The notes beneath the pieces were generated by a model, which ran no database searches, was not told the DNA's origin, and saw nothing but the letters and a program-made list of their open reading frames with translations. 64,000 nucleotides of DNA, from contig BRXU01000006.1 of assembly GCA_030267565.1 (NCBI GenBank), positions 4,576,001-4,640,000 of the forward strand, written 5' to 3'. A program made the position numbers and the translations under genes. This DNA comes from Pleodorina starrii (taxonomy: Eukaryota; Chlorophyta; Chlorophyceae; Chlamydomonadales; Volvocaceae). This document shows positions 1 to 12,100 of this stretch, in pieces; position 1 is the stretch's first letter; each line of letters begins with the position of its first letter.

Positions 1-1224
1 GGCAGCTGACATGGCGCTCCTCTGGCTGGCACACATTTCAATGAGTGGAGCCTACCGCGTGACTTGCCGCCATTTCGGCCCCAAATCCGGCGGCAGTGGC
101 TGCGGCGGCGGCGGCGGCGAAGTCGGCAGCAGTGGCGTGGGTGATGGCGGCGACGGCGCGAGGACGATGATGATGGCGGGGCCATGGGGCTACTTGCGTT
201 TGTGCGGGGGCGACAGGGTTCGCGCCTACGCACGGACCAAGCGCCTGTACGAGGCGACGTACGGTGCGTACGGCACCGGAGGGCAAAGGGCAGGGTGTGT
301 TAGCGCTTGATGGACGGGGCATGCGGGTTGGTTTTGTTGGTTTTGATTGGTTCCGGGTTTTGGCTTGTTGAGTGGTGTGGCGCTACTGAGGAGCTGTTTT
401 GTTTGTTTGAGGCGTGTAATGCCGTACATCCGCGATGGGCGAAGGCCGCTTGGCTGTCTTCCACGTGAAGGAGCGAACCGCTTTACAGCGGAGAGCGGAC
501 CCCGCATGTCCGCCTGGCCGCCTGCCTATCTGCCTGCCTGCCTGCCTATCTGCCTGCCTGCCTATCTGCCTGCCCGCCTGGCCGCCTGCCTATCTGCCTG
601 CCTGCCCTGGCCTGCCTGCCTATCTGCCTGCCTGCCTGCCTATCTGCCTGCCTGCCTGCCTATCTGCCTGCCTGCCTGCCTATCTGCCTGCCTGCCTGCC
701 TATCTGCCTGCCTGCCTGCCTGCCCGCCTGTCCGCCTGCCTATCTGCCTGCCCGCCTGCCTGTCTGCCTGGCCGCCTGTCTGTTCGTCCACACCCCCATC
801 CGCGTTCGCTCTTCGCACTCAGCCAGGCGACGGCGCGGGCAAAGCCGCGCAGCAGTCGGGAGCAGCTGTCGGGAGGCCAGCCGGCCAGCGGGGCAGCTGG
901 CCCTTCTGCCGCTGCTGCTGCCGCTGCCGAGGTGGCGACGGCGGCGACGGCTGCGGGAGGTCGTGGCGGCGGCGGCGGAGACGGGGCCACGACGGCGACA
1001 CGATGATGGGTGGGTGGGTGGGCTTCCGCCGCGACAGGCGATGTGCAGGAGATGAGGTGCGATGGCGGTGGCGGCGGCGTGCGCTGAACGAGGGGATGCC
1101 TGCGGAGCATCGCACCGCCAGGCAGGCGATGCGCCTGTACCTTGGGCGATTATGCCGTCGAGCCCATCGTCACGCCCACCGCCAAGCTCGTCGGCTACGG
1201 TATCAGAGGCCGATTTTGGTGTTA
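1..1224. other. Left margin without a supported gene
   Basis: I see no convincing gene here. Open frames at 11-310, 347-1006 and 435-1055 are low-complexity translations of GC-rich or minisatellite DNA, with no domain, splice pattern or signal peptide. A tetranucleotide-based minisatellite fills 509-780 and CGG-rich triplet DNA fills about 900-1080. Part of an untranslated region of a gene lying outside the window cannot be excluded. Confidence 0.5.
509..780. repeat. CTGC/CTATCTGC minisatellite
   Basis: About 270 bp of tandem CTGCC units alternating with TATCTGCC. Interspersed CCCGCC and TGGCCG variants show partial decay. It reads open on both strands as Cys/Leu/Pro-rich or Arg/Gln/Ala-rich peptides, which is a by-product of the repeat and not evidence of coding. 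Short runs of the same motif recur at about 4783-4803 and 44643-44672. Confidence 0.85.
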
Positions 1225-1317
1225 ACCTGAGGTGAGGTCAGGTCAGGTGAGGTGCCACCCGCCTCCCGATCACCGGGTCCCGATTCGGGTGGCAGCTCCA
1301 CCTCACCTCACCTCACG
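1225..1317. repeat. AGGTG/CACCT inverted repeat
   Basis: A run of AGGTGAGGTCAGGTCAGG-type pentamers (about 1229-1253) is followed after roughly 45 bp by the complementary CACCTCACCTCACC run (about 1298-1315), giving a potential stem-loop. No function is apparent. Confidence 0.6.
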
Positions 1318-2169
1318 GATGCATGAGGGCTAATCAGGGGGCGCGGCGTCGGTAAGGTCACGCGCGCGCGACGCGACACGGAATCCATCTGATCCGACGG
1401 TGCCAGGCTCAATATCCGCATCCTGCCCACTTCGGTCTTTGGGAGAGCAGTCTGCGCAAGGGTCTACATTTGATGGCGCGCAAGGCTGGGGATGACGCGG
1501 CCTGGGTGACTTGACAGATGGCGGCTTTTGGAGAGCGTCGATCGTGGCCTGCTGTTGTTGTTTGTAGCGCCATGCCGCCCACGGACATGGCCATGAAACC
1601 AGCCAGCACCTTTTCAACACCCTTATCTCAAGTGGCTCACTATCCAATGATAAGCGATATCATCTAGATTGAATGGCGACAGTTGACAATGTGTCGGAAT
1701 GGACAACTGATCCGGCGACGTCCGAAACACATGGATGACGCTGCCCGCCCGCATTAAATGTGGCACCGTGATCCCGCTGCATATGACCTTGCAGAAATGG
1801 TATTGAGAAAGCCTACGTTACGAGCCCCATCACAGGATACATTGCGCGCAATGGCGACGGCTTGCGCGCAAAGATGAAGGCTTGCTCCTTCGGCCGCTAA
1901 ACAGCCAGACATGAACCTAGCCATACTGTCGGAAGGAAGTGCCTACCCATCTTGAGATTTATCCACGCGCTGCAAGTGTGGGCCGGCAGCATACAAAATA
2001 ATAAAGGTACCTCCGAAATCGTGAAACACTGAATTCGTGAAGTGGTGCATCCACCACAGACATTAGGGCTTTGCACCTTTCTCTGTACCGGAGCGCTGAA
2101 CAATTTGGGTCTGCAGATCTCGATCAGGACCCGTACAGGCGGGTACGGAGAATCGGTGCCTGAGCTGCA
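1318..2169. other. Upstream region of the LHCBM gene
   Basis: No gene is supported here. Base composition is closer to balanced than in the flanking GC-rich DNA. The open frames are short and without recognisable domains. The distal promoter of the downstream light-harvesting gene is expected in this stretch, but I recognise no specific element except the TATA box at its end. Confidence 0.45.
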
Positions 2170-2175
2170 TATAAA
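2170..2175 (+). promoter_or_regulatory. TATA box of LHCBM gene
   Basis: TATAAA lies 58 bp upstream of the ATG at 2233, a spacing that leaves a short 5' leader of about 30 nt, as is common in highly expressed algal light-harvesting genes. Confidence 0.75.
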
Positions 2176-2232
2176 CGCCGCTCGCCCATGCTGTAAATGA
2201 GTCCGGCTATCTACCGAACCCCATCAGCAAAA

Positions 2233-3735
2233 ATGGCTTTCGCTCTGACCTTCTCCCGCAAGGCTCTGCAGGTGAGATCTTGGAAGTTATTAACCAGTTG
2301 ACCTTTTCTATGCAGCGCTCACCTTGCTAGCAGATGCAGTAATCGTCTCGTCGTCTGCTTTACTCGATGAAGCATTTACGTGTGTTGATGATCTGTCGTT
2401 GCAGGTGTCCGCCAAGGCCACCGGCAAGAAGGGCACCGCCAAGACCGTAAGTTCCGTGACCCTTTGCTTGCGTAGTCGTTTCATTCCTGCATCACGTAGT
2501 CTCTTACTATGCATGACGACTAGTTTGCGGAAGGCATGCTAGCGACTGTTCATGTCTGGGTTGGTGTTGTGATGTCACCAGATGCCGGGGCAAGGGAACA
2601 TGTTCACAATCGTTGTGTGTCTTCGGGACGATATGCCCTTCTTTATGTTTGTATATTTATGCTTGTGGTTGGGCTATGTCTAATCGCTTCCGCGATGCCT
2701 TCGCTGATGTCCCAATGGTGCAGGCTGCCAAGCCCGCCCCTGCTTCGGGCATCGAGTGGTACGGCCCCAACCGCGCCAAGTGGCTGGGTGAGTGAGGATT
2801 GGTGTGTGGTATGTCTGAGCTAGCCTACGGACTGATAGCGGCGGTCTCGGGCTGAGTTGGACTTTATCTTGCTGCACGATTTAAAACTGGTGCAGATACC
2901 CTGCCGATGTCCAACTCTTATGTCTAAAAAATATTACCTTCTGCTTCCCTCGCAGGCCCGTACTCCGAGAATGCCACCCCGGCCTACCTGACCGGCGAGT
3001 TCCCCGGCGACTACGGCTGGGACACCGCCGGTCTGTCGGCCGACCCGGAGACCTTCAAGCGCTACCGCGAGCTTGAGCTGATCCACGCCCGCTGGGCTAT
3101 GCTCGGCGCTCTGGGCTGCATCACCCCCGAGCTGCTGTCCAAGAACGGCGTCCAGTTCGGTGAGGCCGTGTGGTTCAAGGCCGGCGCCCAGATCTTCCAG
3201 GAGGGCGGCCTGGACTACCTGGGCAACCCCTCGCTGGTGCACGCCCAGAACATCGTCGCCACCCTGGCCTTCCAGGTGAGCTTTTGCGTGTGCAAATGGT
3301 GGTTTTGGGCTAGACGGTTGTATGATTGAAACATTCCGCAGTCTTGTCGTTTCGGTTAGGTCTTGCATGATGATATGGGTCTAGCGTCATTCCACTTGAC
3401 CGAGGTCTTCTGCGTACCCTCTCTTGCAGGTTATCCTGATGGGCCTGGTTGAGGGCTACCGTGTCAACGGTGGCCCGGCCGGCGAGGGCCTGGACCCGCT
3501 GTACCCCGGCGAGTCGTTCGACCCCCTGGGCCTGGCTGACGACCCGGACACCTTCGCCGAGCTGAAGGTCAAGGAGATCAAGAACGGCCGCCTGGCCATG
3601 TTCTCGATGTTCGGCTTCTTCGTGCAGGCCATCGTGACCGGCAAGGGCCCCATTGAGAACCTGAACGACCACCTGGCCAACCCGGCCGTGAACAACGCCT
3701 TCGCCTTCGCCACCAAGTTCACCCCGTCGGCGTAA
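2233..3735 (+). CDS. LHCBM: Major light-harvesting chlorophyll a/b-binding protein of photosystem II (LHCII)
   Basis: Five exons join in phase: 2233-2271, 2405-2446, 2724-2787, 2956-3275 and 3430-3735, giving 256 aa; every intron is GT-AG. The protein binds chlorophyll a/b and carotenoid in thylakoids as part of trimeric LHCII. Diagnostic features are a basic, Ser/Ala-rich N-terminus (transit peptide and stroma-exposed end), the trimerisation motif WYGPNR, helix B with [17 protein letters not shown], and helix A with [16 protein letters not shown], which supply the Glu-Arg pairs and His ligands. The C-terminus FATKFTPSA is typical of algal LHCBM. Length matches the family. The ATG was chosen because it follows a TATA box and opens a transit-like sequence. 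Codon use is strongly GC3-biased, as expected for high expression. It belongs to the LHCBM group, but the paralogue number cannot be assigned by eye. Confidence 0.96.
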
Positions 3736-3871
3736 ATGTGTTGTCTCGTGACAACTTTTTTGCCGCCGGTCTTAGACCGGCGATAGCGGAGTGGTGGAGC
3801 GTGTTTGGGTTGCGGCTGAGCGTCTGAGCTGGAGCGGAGTGGTGTGTTTTATCATTTCATGATTTCAGACA

Positions 3872-3876
3872 TGTAA
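3872..3876 (+). terminator. Polyadenylation signal of LHCBM
   Basis: TGTAA, the volvocine poly(A) signal, lies 137 nt after the stop codon. The transcript should end about 10-20 nt further on. No other TGTAA is nearer to the stop. Confidence 0.75.
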
Positions 3877-6800
3877 CTCCGATCTTGACAAATGAACGCA
3901 AATCGTCTGTCTCCTGCCATGCATCGCTTTGGGATGTGTTTGTACCAGCTGGATGGGTATACTGCTATGCAGTTTACAGCAACAGGTCAGCTGTCTAAAG
4001 CAAGGTTCAAAATCAAAACAAGAAAATGGACAGTTCCGTATTATAAACGAGAAGCAGCTCAGGCTGATGGTGCTCAGGACGTTAGCAACTGTGGATAGGA
4101 CCCTAAGGGCAGAGTGCATAAGCATGCAACAAAGCCATTCGGCTTGATGAAACCCGTGGGACATATGAAATGCCGTTCTGAGGTACGGAAAATGTGTTTA
4201 CATAACGCCTCTCGCAGTATCCAACCAAAACGCCGTACACCGCGGGCCCCAGACGCAATTCACAGCAACCCAACTCTAATCCCAGCATCACCAGTGCGTC
4301 TTCTCCGGATAAGCCCTTTGTGATCAAAGACAAACTAGTACGGTACTGGGCAATTCCCCCACCGGTTGCACGGTTTATTAGTGGCAAACTCGTTCGCTCT
4401 CCACAACACCCATGCGGGCTGCACGGTGGATGGCTTTGTTGGCACTCGGGCCCCAACCCATCCCTCTTAATCACAGTAGAGTTCCAAGGGTTCCGCCCTA
4501 CCCCGCTTCCGCTCCTCCCACCCACCATTTGAACCCCCTAATGCGTATAAGTCTTAGTGCGCCAAATCCCGCTACTACGCTCCTGCGAAGCTGCTCCTGT
4601 GCACATGGACACTGCCATGTACGGCATTAGGTCGTACTGCGCGGCAGCTAGAACTAACGGCCTGCAACACAACCGCGCCCGAACCGGGCGAAGTGGGGCC
4701 ACAAACTTCCGGCGGGAGGAGTCCGAGAAAGCCGAGTTCGCATTGTGCCCGCACAAACGCACGCGCACACCTTCCGTACCTGCCTGTCCGCCTGCCTGCC
4801 TGTCTGCCAGCCGGGCAGCCACCGTGCGGCTCATGCGCCCCAGCCAAACCAAGAATCACAATGTGCAGCGCCGAGTGAGGAAACATTGGGAAGGGTAAGG
4901 AAGAGGCTCGAAAACCGAAACAGAGGCGACAGTACGTGTGCAGAGAACGGCCCCAGAGCGGTCTGTGATGAAATGGTAACCGGAAACCGCCAGCCGGGAC
5001 ACGCAGCCATCCGCCGCCCGCCATGCAACTCTGCACGCTGCCAGCCCGTCGCGAGGCACACGCAGGGTCACAAGCGCACGCGTTCAACCCTTTCAGTCGC
5101 ACCAGCGCCAGTCCGTCCCCACGCGGACACAGAGACACAGAGACACACACACACACATGCCAACGCAACGGCGTGCGTTTCACAGTACGGGTACGGTACA
5201 CAAAGAAGGGAGAATCCTCGTATCGCAAAAGCCCAAAATCGCAGAGGCCGGCACGCGACTGAATGGCAAGACGACGCACGCGCGCACTGACACACCAGCA
5301 GTACCAAGGAATGGAAGCCGGTCGGCGGGGGGGCGCACAAGGCACGCACCCACGCGCGTGCTTCATCGCGTTCTCAATAAGTACAATAAGGGTCGATCGT
5401 GGGGAGGCGCCGCCCTGCCACCCATCACATCAATTAATCACAGCGCACGCGTCACTCGACGACCAGGGCGCCCTGTGTTGTTTGTTTCTCCGCCTCGTTT
5501 CTCCGCCGGCCGAGTTCCCTCCGCACAACGCGAGACAACGCCAACGCAACGCAACGCCCTGTAGAGCCAACACAGCGCCAGCGCAGCGCCAACGCAGCGC
5601 CAACGCAGCGCAGGGACAAAGCCACGCAACGCAGCGGGAACGCTGCGACCCACCGCCCACCACCCCCACCAGCGCCAACCAGACTCTGCCCGGCGAGTGG
5701 CTCCGAGTGGCTCCAATCCCAACAATCATCTAATCTACCCGCTGCGCTGCCGCTGGTCCACCAAAACTCATTTCCTTCCCAGCAGACTTCATCTGGGGGG
5801 GGGGGGGCCGGCGCGCCCTCCGGGTCGGAACTGGTATCAGCGCGGAATCACTCCACGTGCGCGAATCGCTCCGCGGATCATTCCTCAATCCTCCGCGGCC
5901 GGTGCCCAGTGGGCCCATCCCGGCTCAGCGGTTATGGCTGGGGGGTTAATAAACAAGATTCGCCAACGTCCGCCTCTCCGTCCCATGGCCGCGGTTCCGT
6001 CTTTATTTATTTCCACCTCCACCTCGACCTCCTCCACGTCAGGAGCCCCGGCCCCACCGCCCTCGGGAGCCCGACCGCCCCGCCCCGCCCCGATCCGGCC
6101 AGCCACCACCACGCGCCTGTAACGACAGACAACCGCCACAGCCGCCGGGGATCAGCCGCCGCAGCGGCACCGTGCTGCACCGCACACCGCCGCGGGGTGA
6201 GCAAACTACCTTTTCCTTCATCGCGCCGCCGCAGCCTTGCCTCACCCAGATACAAGGGGGCAGGGCGGCGGCAGCGGCACTCGACAGCGCCGACGACGGC
6301 GAGCCGCGCCGCGGCGCTGCACCTGCCGCCGCTCTCCGGGCATTCGGCCCTGAGCCTGCGGGCTCAGCGCCGCGGGCTCAGGGCCGCCAGCCAAACAAAA
6401 AAACGATTTGAAGATTTGTGACGCCAGCTTTTCGTGGCGTGCCAGAACGGCAGCGACTCCGCTCGTCCCTCCTCATCTAAACATTACATAATTCCAAGCC
6501 AGCGAGCGGTATCGCGAGCAACGCGATGGCTTTCCAGTTTGAGTTTCCCTTCATGGGCCATCGAGCAACCATGTGAACCTTACAAACCGTACGAACCGCC
6601 GGATCACAGTAGAAGCTGTAGCCTTTGATAAACGTAACGGCTTTTGGGTCCCGAGCCGGGGCGAGGGGCGGGGCAACTCCCCTTCCCAATTGTGCAGTCG
6701 TCGTGTCAACGCCAGTGAGGCCGGGAAGGCTTCGACCCCCACGAAGCCGGTGGCGACACGGAAGCCAGCGCGACGGGGACGAGCAAAGCGCCAGGCTACG

Positions 6801-8142
6801 ACAATGCCGTACCTCCCTGACCGATGCAGATCGGCTCCCCACCGCCGGCCCCCTCAGCGCTACCGCCCCCTCCCTGGCGCTCTCACTCCAGTCTCCATAC
6901 TCACCATCCGCGCCTCATTATTGCCGTACCGGCACGCCGCCGCCCTCCATCCGCTTTCCCCGTGCGGCACCTTCGCATTCGTACAATTCGTACACTCCCA
7001 CGGTACACAAGCGAGCGCATCGGCCACATACTCCACCCTGCCCAGCCGACAGCCCGCACACACACCGACAGAGAAACACACACACGCAAACACGCAAACA
7101 CACACACACGGGCTGAGCGAATGCTGTCGCTCCAAGGCCCCTGCGTCCAAAACTGAGTGCGCCTGACCCTACGGGTGGCAGCAGGTGTGTGGGGTGTTTA
7201 ACAGAACGGTATAAAAAAGAGTGAGGTACGGGTGGCCGTACCACACCATGACACCAAACACCATATCCCAGCCAAAGACGAAGACCAACCCAACCCAACC
7301 CAACCCAGGTCCTGCCTCCCACCCATCCACCCGCCCGTCGCCTCCGTTCTATCGCTGCGGCGACTTCTCCTTTATTTCCCGTCCGCGCTCCAACGCAACC
7401 TCCACCTTCTCCTTGCCTTCCCCAGTGTTCTACTGCACCCCCTATCCTCCGTCCCCCCGTGCACGCGGGGTTTGTGTGCGGCACCCGCAACAAAAACACG
7501 CGCCCAAGGCGGTTACGGCGGTTGCGGCCGTTGTAGGCGATTGTGGTGGTTGCGTCCCGATTTGAGGGACGGGTATCGCGCCCCCGCGATTTTATTCCAA
7601 GCTGCGGCGCTTTCGAGCGGAGAGCCGCCCGCCACCAGCCCCACGGCAACGACAATGTAAGCAACCAGCAACCAGAGTCGAGCTCGTCGCACAGATCAGA
7701 TAAAATCAGATCGGCTCAGCTCAAAAGCCGGCTCATATCCGCTCTCATTACGGTAGCAGCCTATTCCCCGGACATAGAACCCCTCCAGCCGTTTCCCTCC
7801 TCGCCTTGACCGCCTCCGCCCCTTCCGAACGACTGAATGCCGCTCCGACCCACCTGGCCGCAGGGCGGGGCCACCCACAAACAACAAAGAGAGCCACACC
7901 ATCCTCGTATTGCAACCACAACCACAACCACGGGGGATGGAGTGATGCTTCCGAACCAGCCACCAGCGAGCCACCAGCTTCACGGGAGCTCTGCCCCACA
8001 GCGGGTGTCATGACCCGCCGCCGCGGGTCCCCCGAGGCAAGCACCGAGGCCCCCGCGGCCCCGCGTGAAAAGCAACATCCAACATTCGCTCGCGCCACCG
8101 CTGCCCCGGGGTGCGAAGGCGCGCGCTATCACCCACCAAGGC

Positions 8143-8208
8143 TGGGTGGGTGGGTGGGTGGGTGGGTGGGTGGGGGGGTGGGTGGGTGGGGGGGTGGGGG
8201 GGGGGGGC
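8143..8208. repeat. G-rich GGGT tract
   Basis: TGGG/GTGGG units run into pure G stretches; four or more G-runs in close order make this a candidate quadruplex-forming tract. No gene overlaps it. Confidence 0.7.
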
Positions 8209-8622
8209 ACCTGCGCCACCGCGAGACATGGAGCCAACTCCCCGGACAGCCGGAGGACAACGCGCAGGCCCCAGGCCCCAGGCCCAGCAGCAGCAGCAGC
8301 AGCAGCCGATGAATAGTGCGTCAAAGCGCAGCGCCGCGTTCCGTCGCGCGAGGCGAGGCAAGGCCCTCACGAGCGCGGTAGCGGCGCAAGGGTCGCGCCC
8401 CAGCCACCCTGCCCCTATTAGTTAGCATAAATTTGAGACCTCCCCGATTACCTCTGGGCCGCCGCCCGCCCGTGGCGCCATTGCAGCCCCTACACGCACA
8501 CACACACACACACACACATCAGCCACACGCGCACGTGCACGCGCACCAGCACACACACACGTGAAGCACGAGCTGGGGGAGTAACCGAGTGCTGCTCCCC
8601 CAGGGTAGCGAGGGCGGCCGCT

Positions 8623-8686
8623 TTATTGCCCCCCGCGCGCCACTTCTCTTATTGCCCCCCGCGCGCCACTTCTCTTATTGCCCCCC
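8623..8686. repeat. 26-bp tandem repeat
   Basis: A unit starting TTATTGCCCCCCGCGCGCC is present twice in full and once in part, with no mismatches that I can see. Confidence 0.8.
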
Positions 8687-9169
8687 ATAAGAACCCAACT
8701 CATAAATGAATACAAAGTTGATGATCAACGCCGTCCGCATCACACCCACACCCACACAGCTCGCCTCCGGGCGGAACATCCGTCACATCACAGCAGCGAG
8801 TAAACAGGCGCGAATAAACAGCGGTAACAGCGGCGTCGCGGGCGAACGCCACGCCGCCTCGCCATGCGCGGCCCCGCCCCTCGTAAAAGCCCCGATGAAT
8901 AAACCCTAAGCCCCAGTGCCAAGCCGCGCGTGATGCGGCGCGGGCAGGGTATCAGGTATATCCGCGTCCGAAGCAGCCGCAGAGCTGCCCACAACTGCAA
9001 TTTGCAACCAGAGCGACCCACAACCGCAATTGAAGCCAAGACACAAGGAACCCGGCACGGCTCATCCGTCTGAGCTGGATGCGACGGCGACGGCGGCGGC
9101 AGCGGCGGCGGCGGCGGCAGCGGCGGCGACGGCGATGGCAGCGGCAGCGGCGGCGGCGACGCAACCTTT

Positions 9170-12100
9170 TCAGGGGTGACCTGTGTTGTTACCGGTGGTG
9201 TTTGAGGTGCTTCCGCCGGCCAAGAGGTAGCAGCCAGACAGCATCCCCTCCTGGAACAGCGGCGCCTGGCTGTTGCTGTCGTACATGGAGCCCGGTCCCG
9301 ACGGCCGGTACATGTCCTGCCGCGTGCCGCGCTGCTGCTGCTGCTGCTGCTGGTGCTGAGGGTTGTGGTGGGGATGCAGCGGCGCGGCGGCGCCGACGGG
9401 TTGAAGCTGCGCGGGTGGGAAGAGCTGCGACGCCGTGAGGACGCCTCCGCGCGGCGGCGGCGGCGCCAGCGGCGGCTGCGCGGCGAGGACGGCGGGATGA
9501 CCCGCGGGTCGCTCCGTCGCCGGGCCGCCGCCCCGCCCTTCGCCACCGCCGCCGAGCGGGAATTGCAGCTGCTGCTGTAGCGCGTCGGCGGGCGATGGGC
9601 CGTACAGAGCAGAGTGCTGGGCACGGGCCTGCGGAGGCGAAAGACGAGCAGGGCCAGCAGTGCGGATTGTGACGCGGGTTGTGACTCGAGAGGGTCGAGC
9701 AACGGTGTGGGTGGGAGCAGCAGCGGTCAGCGGCGGCACGCAGGACGAGGCAGGGCCGGGGGGCAGGTGCGTAGCCGCGTGGCAGCGGCCTTAAGGGCCG
9801 CTGCGCTTGGAGCGGCTACAAGACATGCGGCGGAGGCAGACACGGACGCGCCCTTGAACCCCCGCAGGCTCCCTCTTCTAGGGCCTTCAACAGCCCTTGA
9901 GCCAGGTGGCCGAGGCCGCGTGAGGCTGGCCCGCAAGGCGCCCGCGGGGTCGCGCTGCTGGATTGGACTGGACGGTGCTGAGAGCGGTGCCGACAGCCGT
10001 GAGCCGTCCTGCCCCACAGCCCTCCACGTCGCATCTCCCGCGCTGGACCCCAGCCCGCCGCGAGCTCAGCCCCGCCAGCCCCAGGCCCACCAACCCCCCC
10101 AAAGCCCCCACCTGCGCCGCCAATGCAGCCATCATCTGCGCCTGCGTGGCCGGGACCTCGCCGCCGCCGCACAAGGTGCCGCCAACGGAGAACATCGGCC
10201 CGTAACGGGGGCTGAAAAACAACTGGGAGCTGGTCTGACCGCTGGCGGCGGCGGCGGCGCCGCCGCCGCCGCCGAACGCCGCCGCCGCCGGCGGCGGCGC
10301 CATCTGCATGAGCAGCTGCGTGTTGGAGCCAGGTGCCCCGGCGTCAGCAGTCATGAGGAGGCCGCTGGCGCTGCTGTAGGCTGCGTTGAACGCCATGAGG
10401 CCGCTGGTGTCGCCGTTGCCGCCGCCGCCGCCGATGGTTCCACCGCCGCCGGCCACCGCCAGGCCGCTGTGCAGCATCAGCGCGCTACTTCCGCCGCCGC
10501 CGCCGCCGGCGTAGCCGCCAGCCGTCACACCCATCAGCACGCGTCGGTTGCTGCCGCCGAGCAGCATCATCGTGTCCGTCGTACGTGTCGTACTGTGCGT
10601 CCAGGCGCTCATACTGTTCCATACGCTGGCGTCGGAGCGGGAGATGTTGCTGGAGCGGTTGGCGGCGCTGCCGTCGTCGTACGACGCGCCGGCGGCAACC
10701 TCCGCCAAAGTGCTGGCCGGCCCGCCAGCGGCGCCATACATGCCGTACGCGCTGCCGCTCGGCCGCGGGAGGCCGACTGAAGGGACCGGCCCCAGTGCAA
10801 GAGCCGAGGAGACCTCGGGGCTGCGCCCCAAGGTCCCCACGGCGGCGGCGGCGGCGGCTGCCGCCGCTGCCGCCGCCGCGGCAGCGGCGGACAGCTCGTG
10901 CGGCAACGAGTCGCCGGCGGCGCTGGCGACGGCGGAGTCTCGGACGTCTGACGCCACGGCCGCGAACGAGCCGAAGCCAGATTCGCCGCCGGCGAAGCCG
11001 GGCCGCGACAGCATGCCGGGCGGGGCGCGAAACTGGTAGGGGTAGTACTGTTGTTGCTGTTGGTGTTGCTGCGCCCCCATTTGGGTTTGGAACTGGGAGA
11101 GCTGCTGCAGATGGGCGTACCCCGACGCGCCGCCGCCAGCGAAAACCAGCGAGCCGTCGCTCGGCTGGTACCTGCCGCCGCCGCGGCCGCCGCTGCCGTC
11201 CTCATCGCCGGCGGCGGCGGCGGCGGCGCCGCCGCCGCCCGATGACGAGACGACGGAGGTGGACGCCGCGGTGTGGGGCTCCCAATCCGCGAAGCGCGGC
11301 GCCTGAAGCGTCACTGAGAAAGACGCCGACTCGTCCTGCGCCGTCGCCGCCTCCACCTCCGCCTCCGCCGCCTCCGCCACCTTTGCCGGGGCCACACAGT
11401 CCACCTGCAGCGACGGCAGCACCGTCGCCGCCGCCGCGTCCGCCAAGGCGCTGGAGCTCTCCCGGCGGCAACCGCCGCTACCCAGGCCGCTGCGTTCCTG
11501 CTGTGCGGCGGAGAGCGAACGCGGCAGGACGCGCAGCGGCGCCGCCGGCACGGCTACCGCCGCCGCCGCCGGCGATGCCTGCGAAGACGGCGGCGGAGGG
11601 GCATTGGCGTTCACCGTCGGCAGGCGGCCGCCAGAGCAATGCTCCGAGTTACAACCCGGGGTGTACATGGCCGTGCAGGTCGCGGCCGTGAGGGAGCTCT
11701 TGGAGAGGGTCGACTGCAACAAGCTGCACAGCGGCCCGCTGGCACTGCCCATGGACCACGACCGATCGAGCGTCGTGACGGTGTTCACGGTGGCGGCGGC
11801 GACGGCGTCGTCCGCCGCCGACGCCGGCGGCAGCGGCGTGGCCGCCGACGCAGTTGTCGCGGAGCAGTACGACCTGGCAGCTGCGGCAGCCGCCGCCAGC
11901 TGCGGCGCCGCGTCCGCAAGATCGTACAGGTGCCGTGCGCGGGGCGCGGCTGCTTGGTGCGGGTGCAGCTGCGACCGGCCGCCGGAGTTGGGCTGCGCAA
12001 AGGGAGTACGGCAATGCGGCGGCGCCGCGCCGCCGTCATCGTCGCCGCCGTCGGCGCGTTTCGGGATGACGCCCTGTTGTTGCTGCTGCTGTTCGTGGTG

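Larger units (their letters stand above)
3890..9169. other. Long intergenic region without a recognised gene
   Basis: I find no domain-bearing frame or chain of splice-compatible exons in this 5.3 kb. It holds scattered simple repeats: AC runs at about 5145-5158, 7070-7110 and 8493-8518; AACCC repeats near 7285-7307; a GGGT/G-rich run at 8143-8208; a CAG run at 8288-8308; and a 26-bp unit repeated 2.5 times at 8623-8686. Open frames over 100 codons are Pro/Ala/Arg-rich shadows of GC-rich DNA. The 3' untranslated region of the minus-strand gene ending at 9170 must extend leftwards into it, but I found no TGTAA for that strand close by. Confidence 0.45.

Noticed and set aside
347..1055. 219- and 206-codon frames near the left edge
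   Set aside because: Their bulk is translated CTGCC minisatellite and CGG triplets; no start context, splice sites or domain support a gene.
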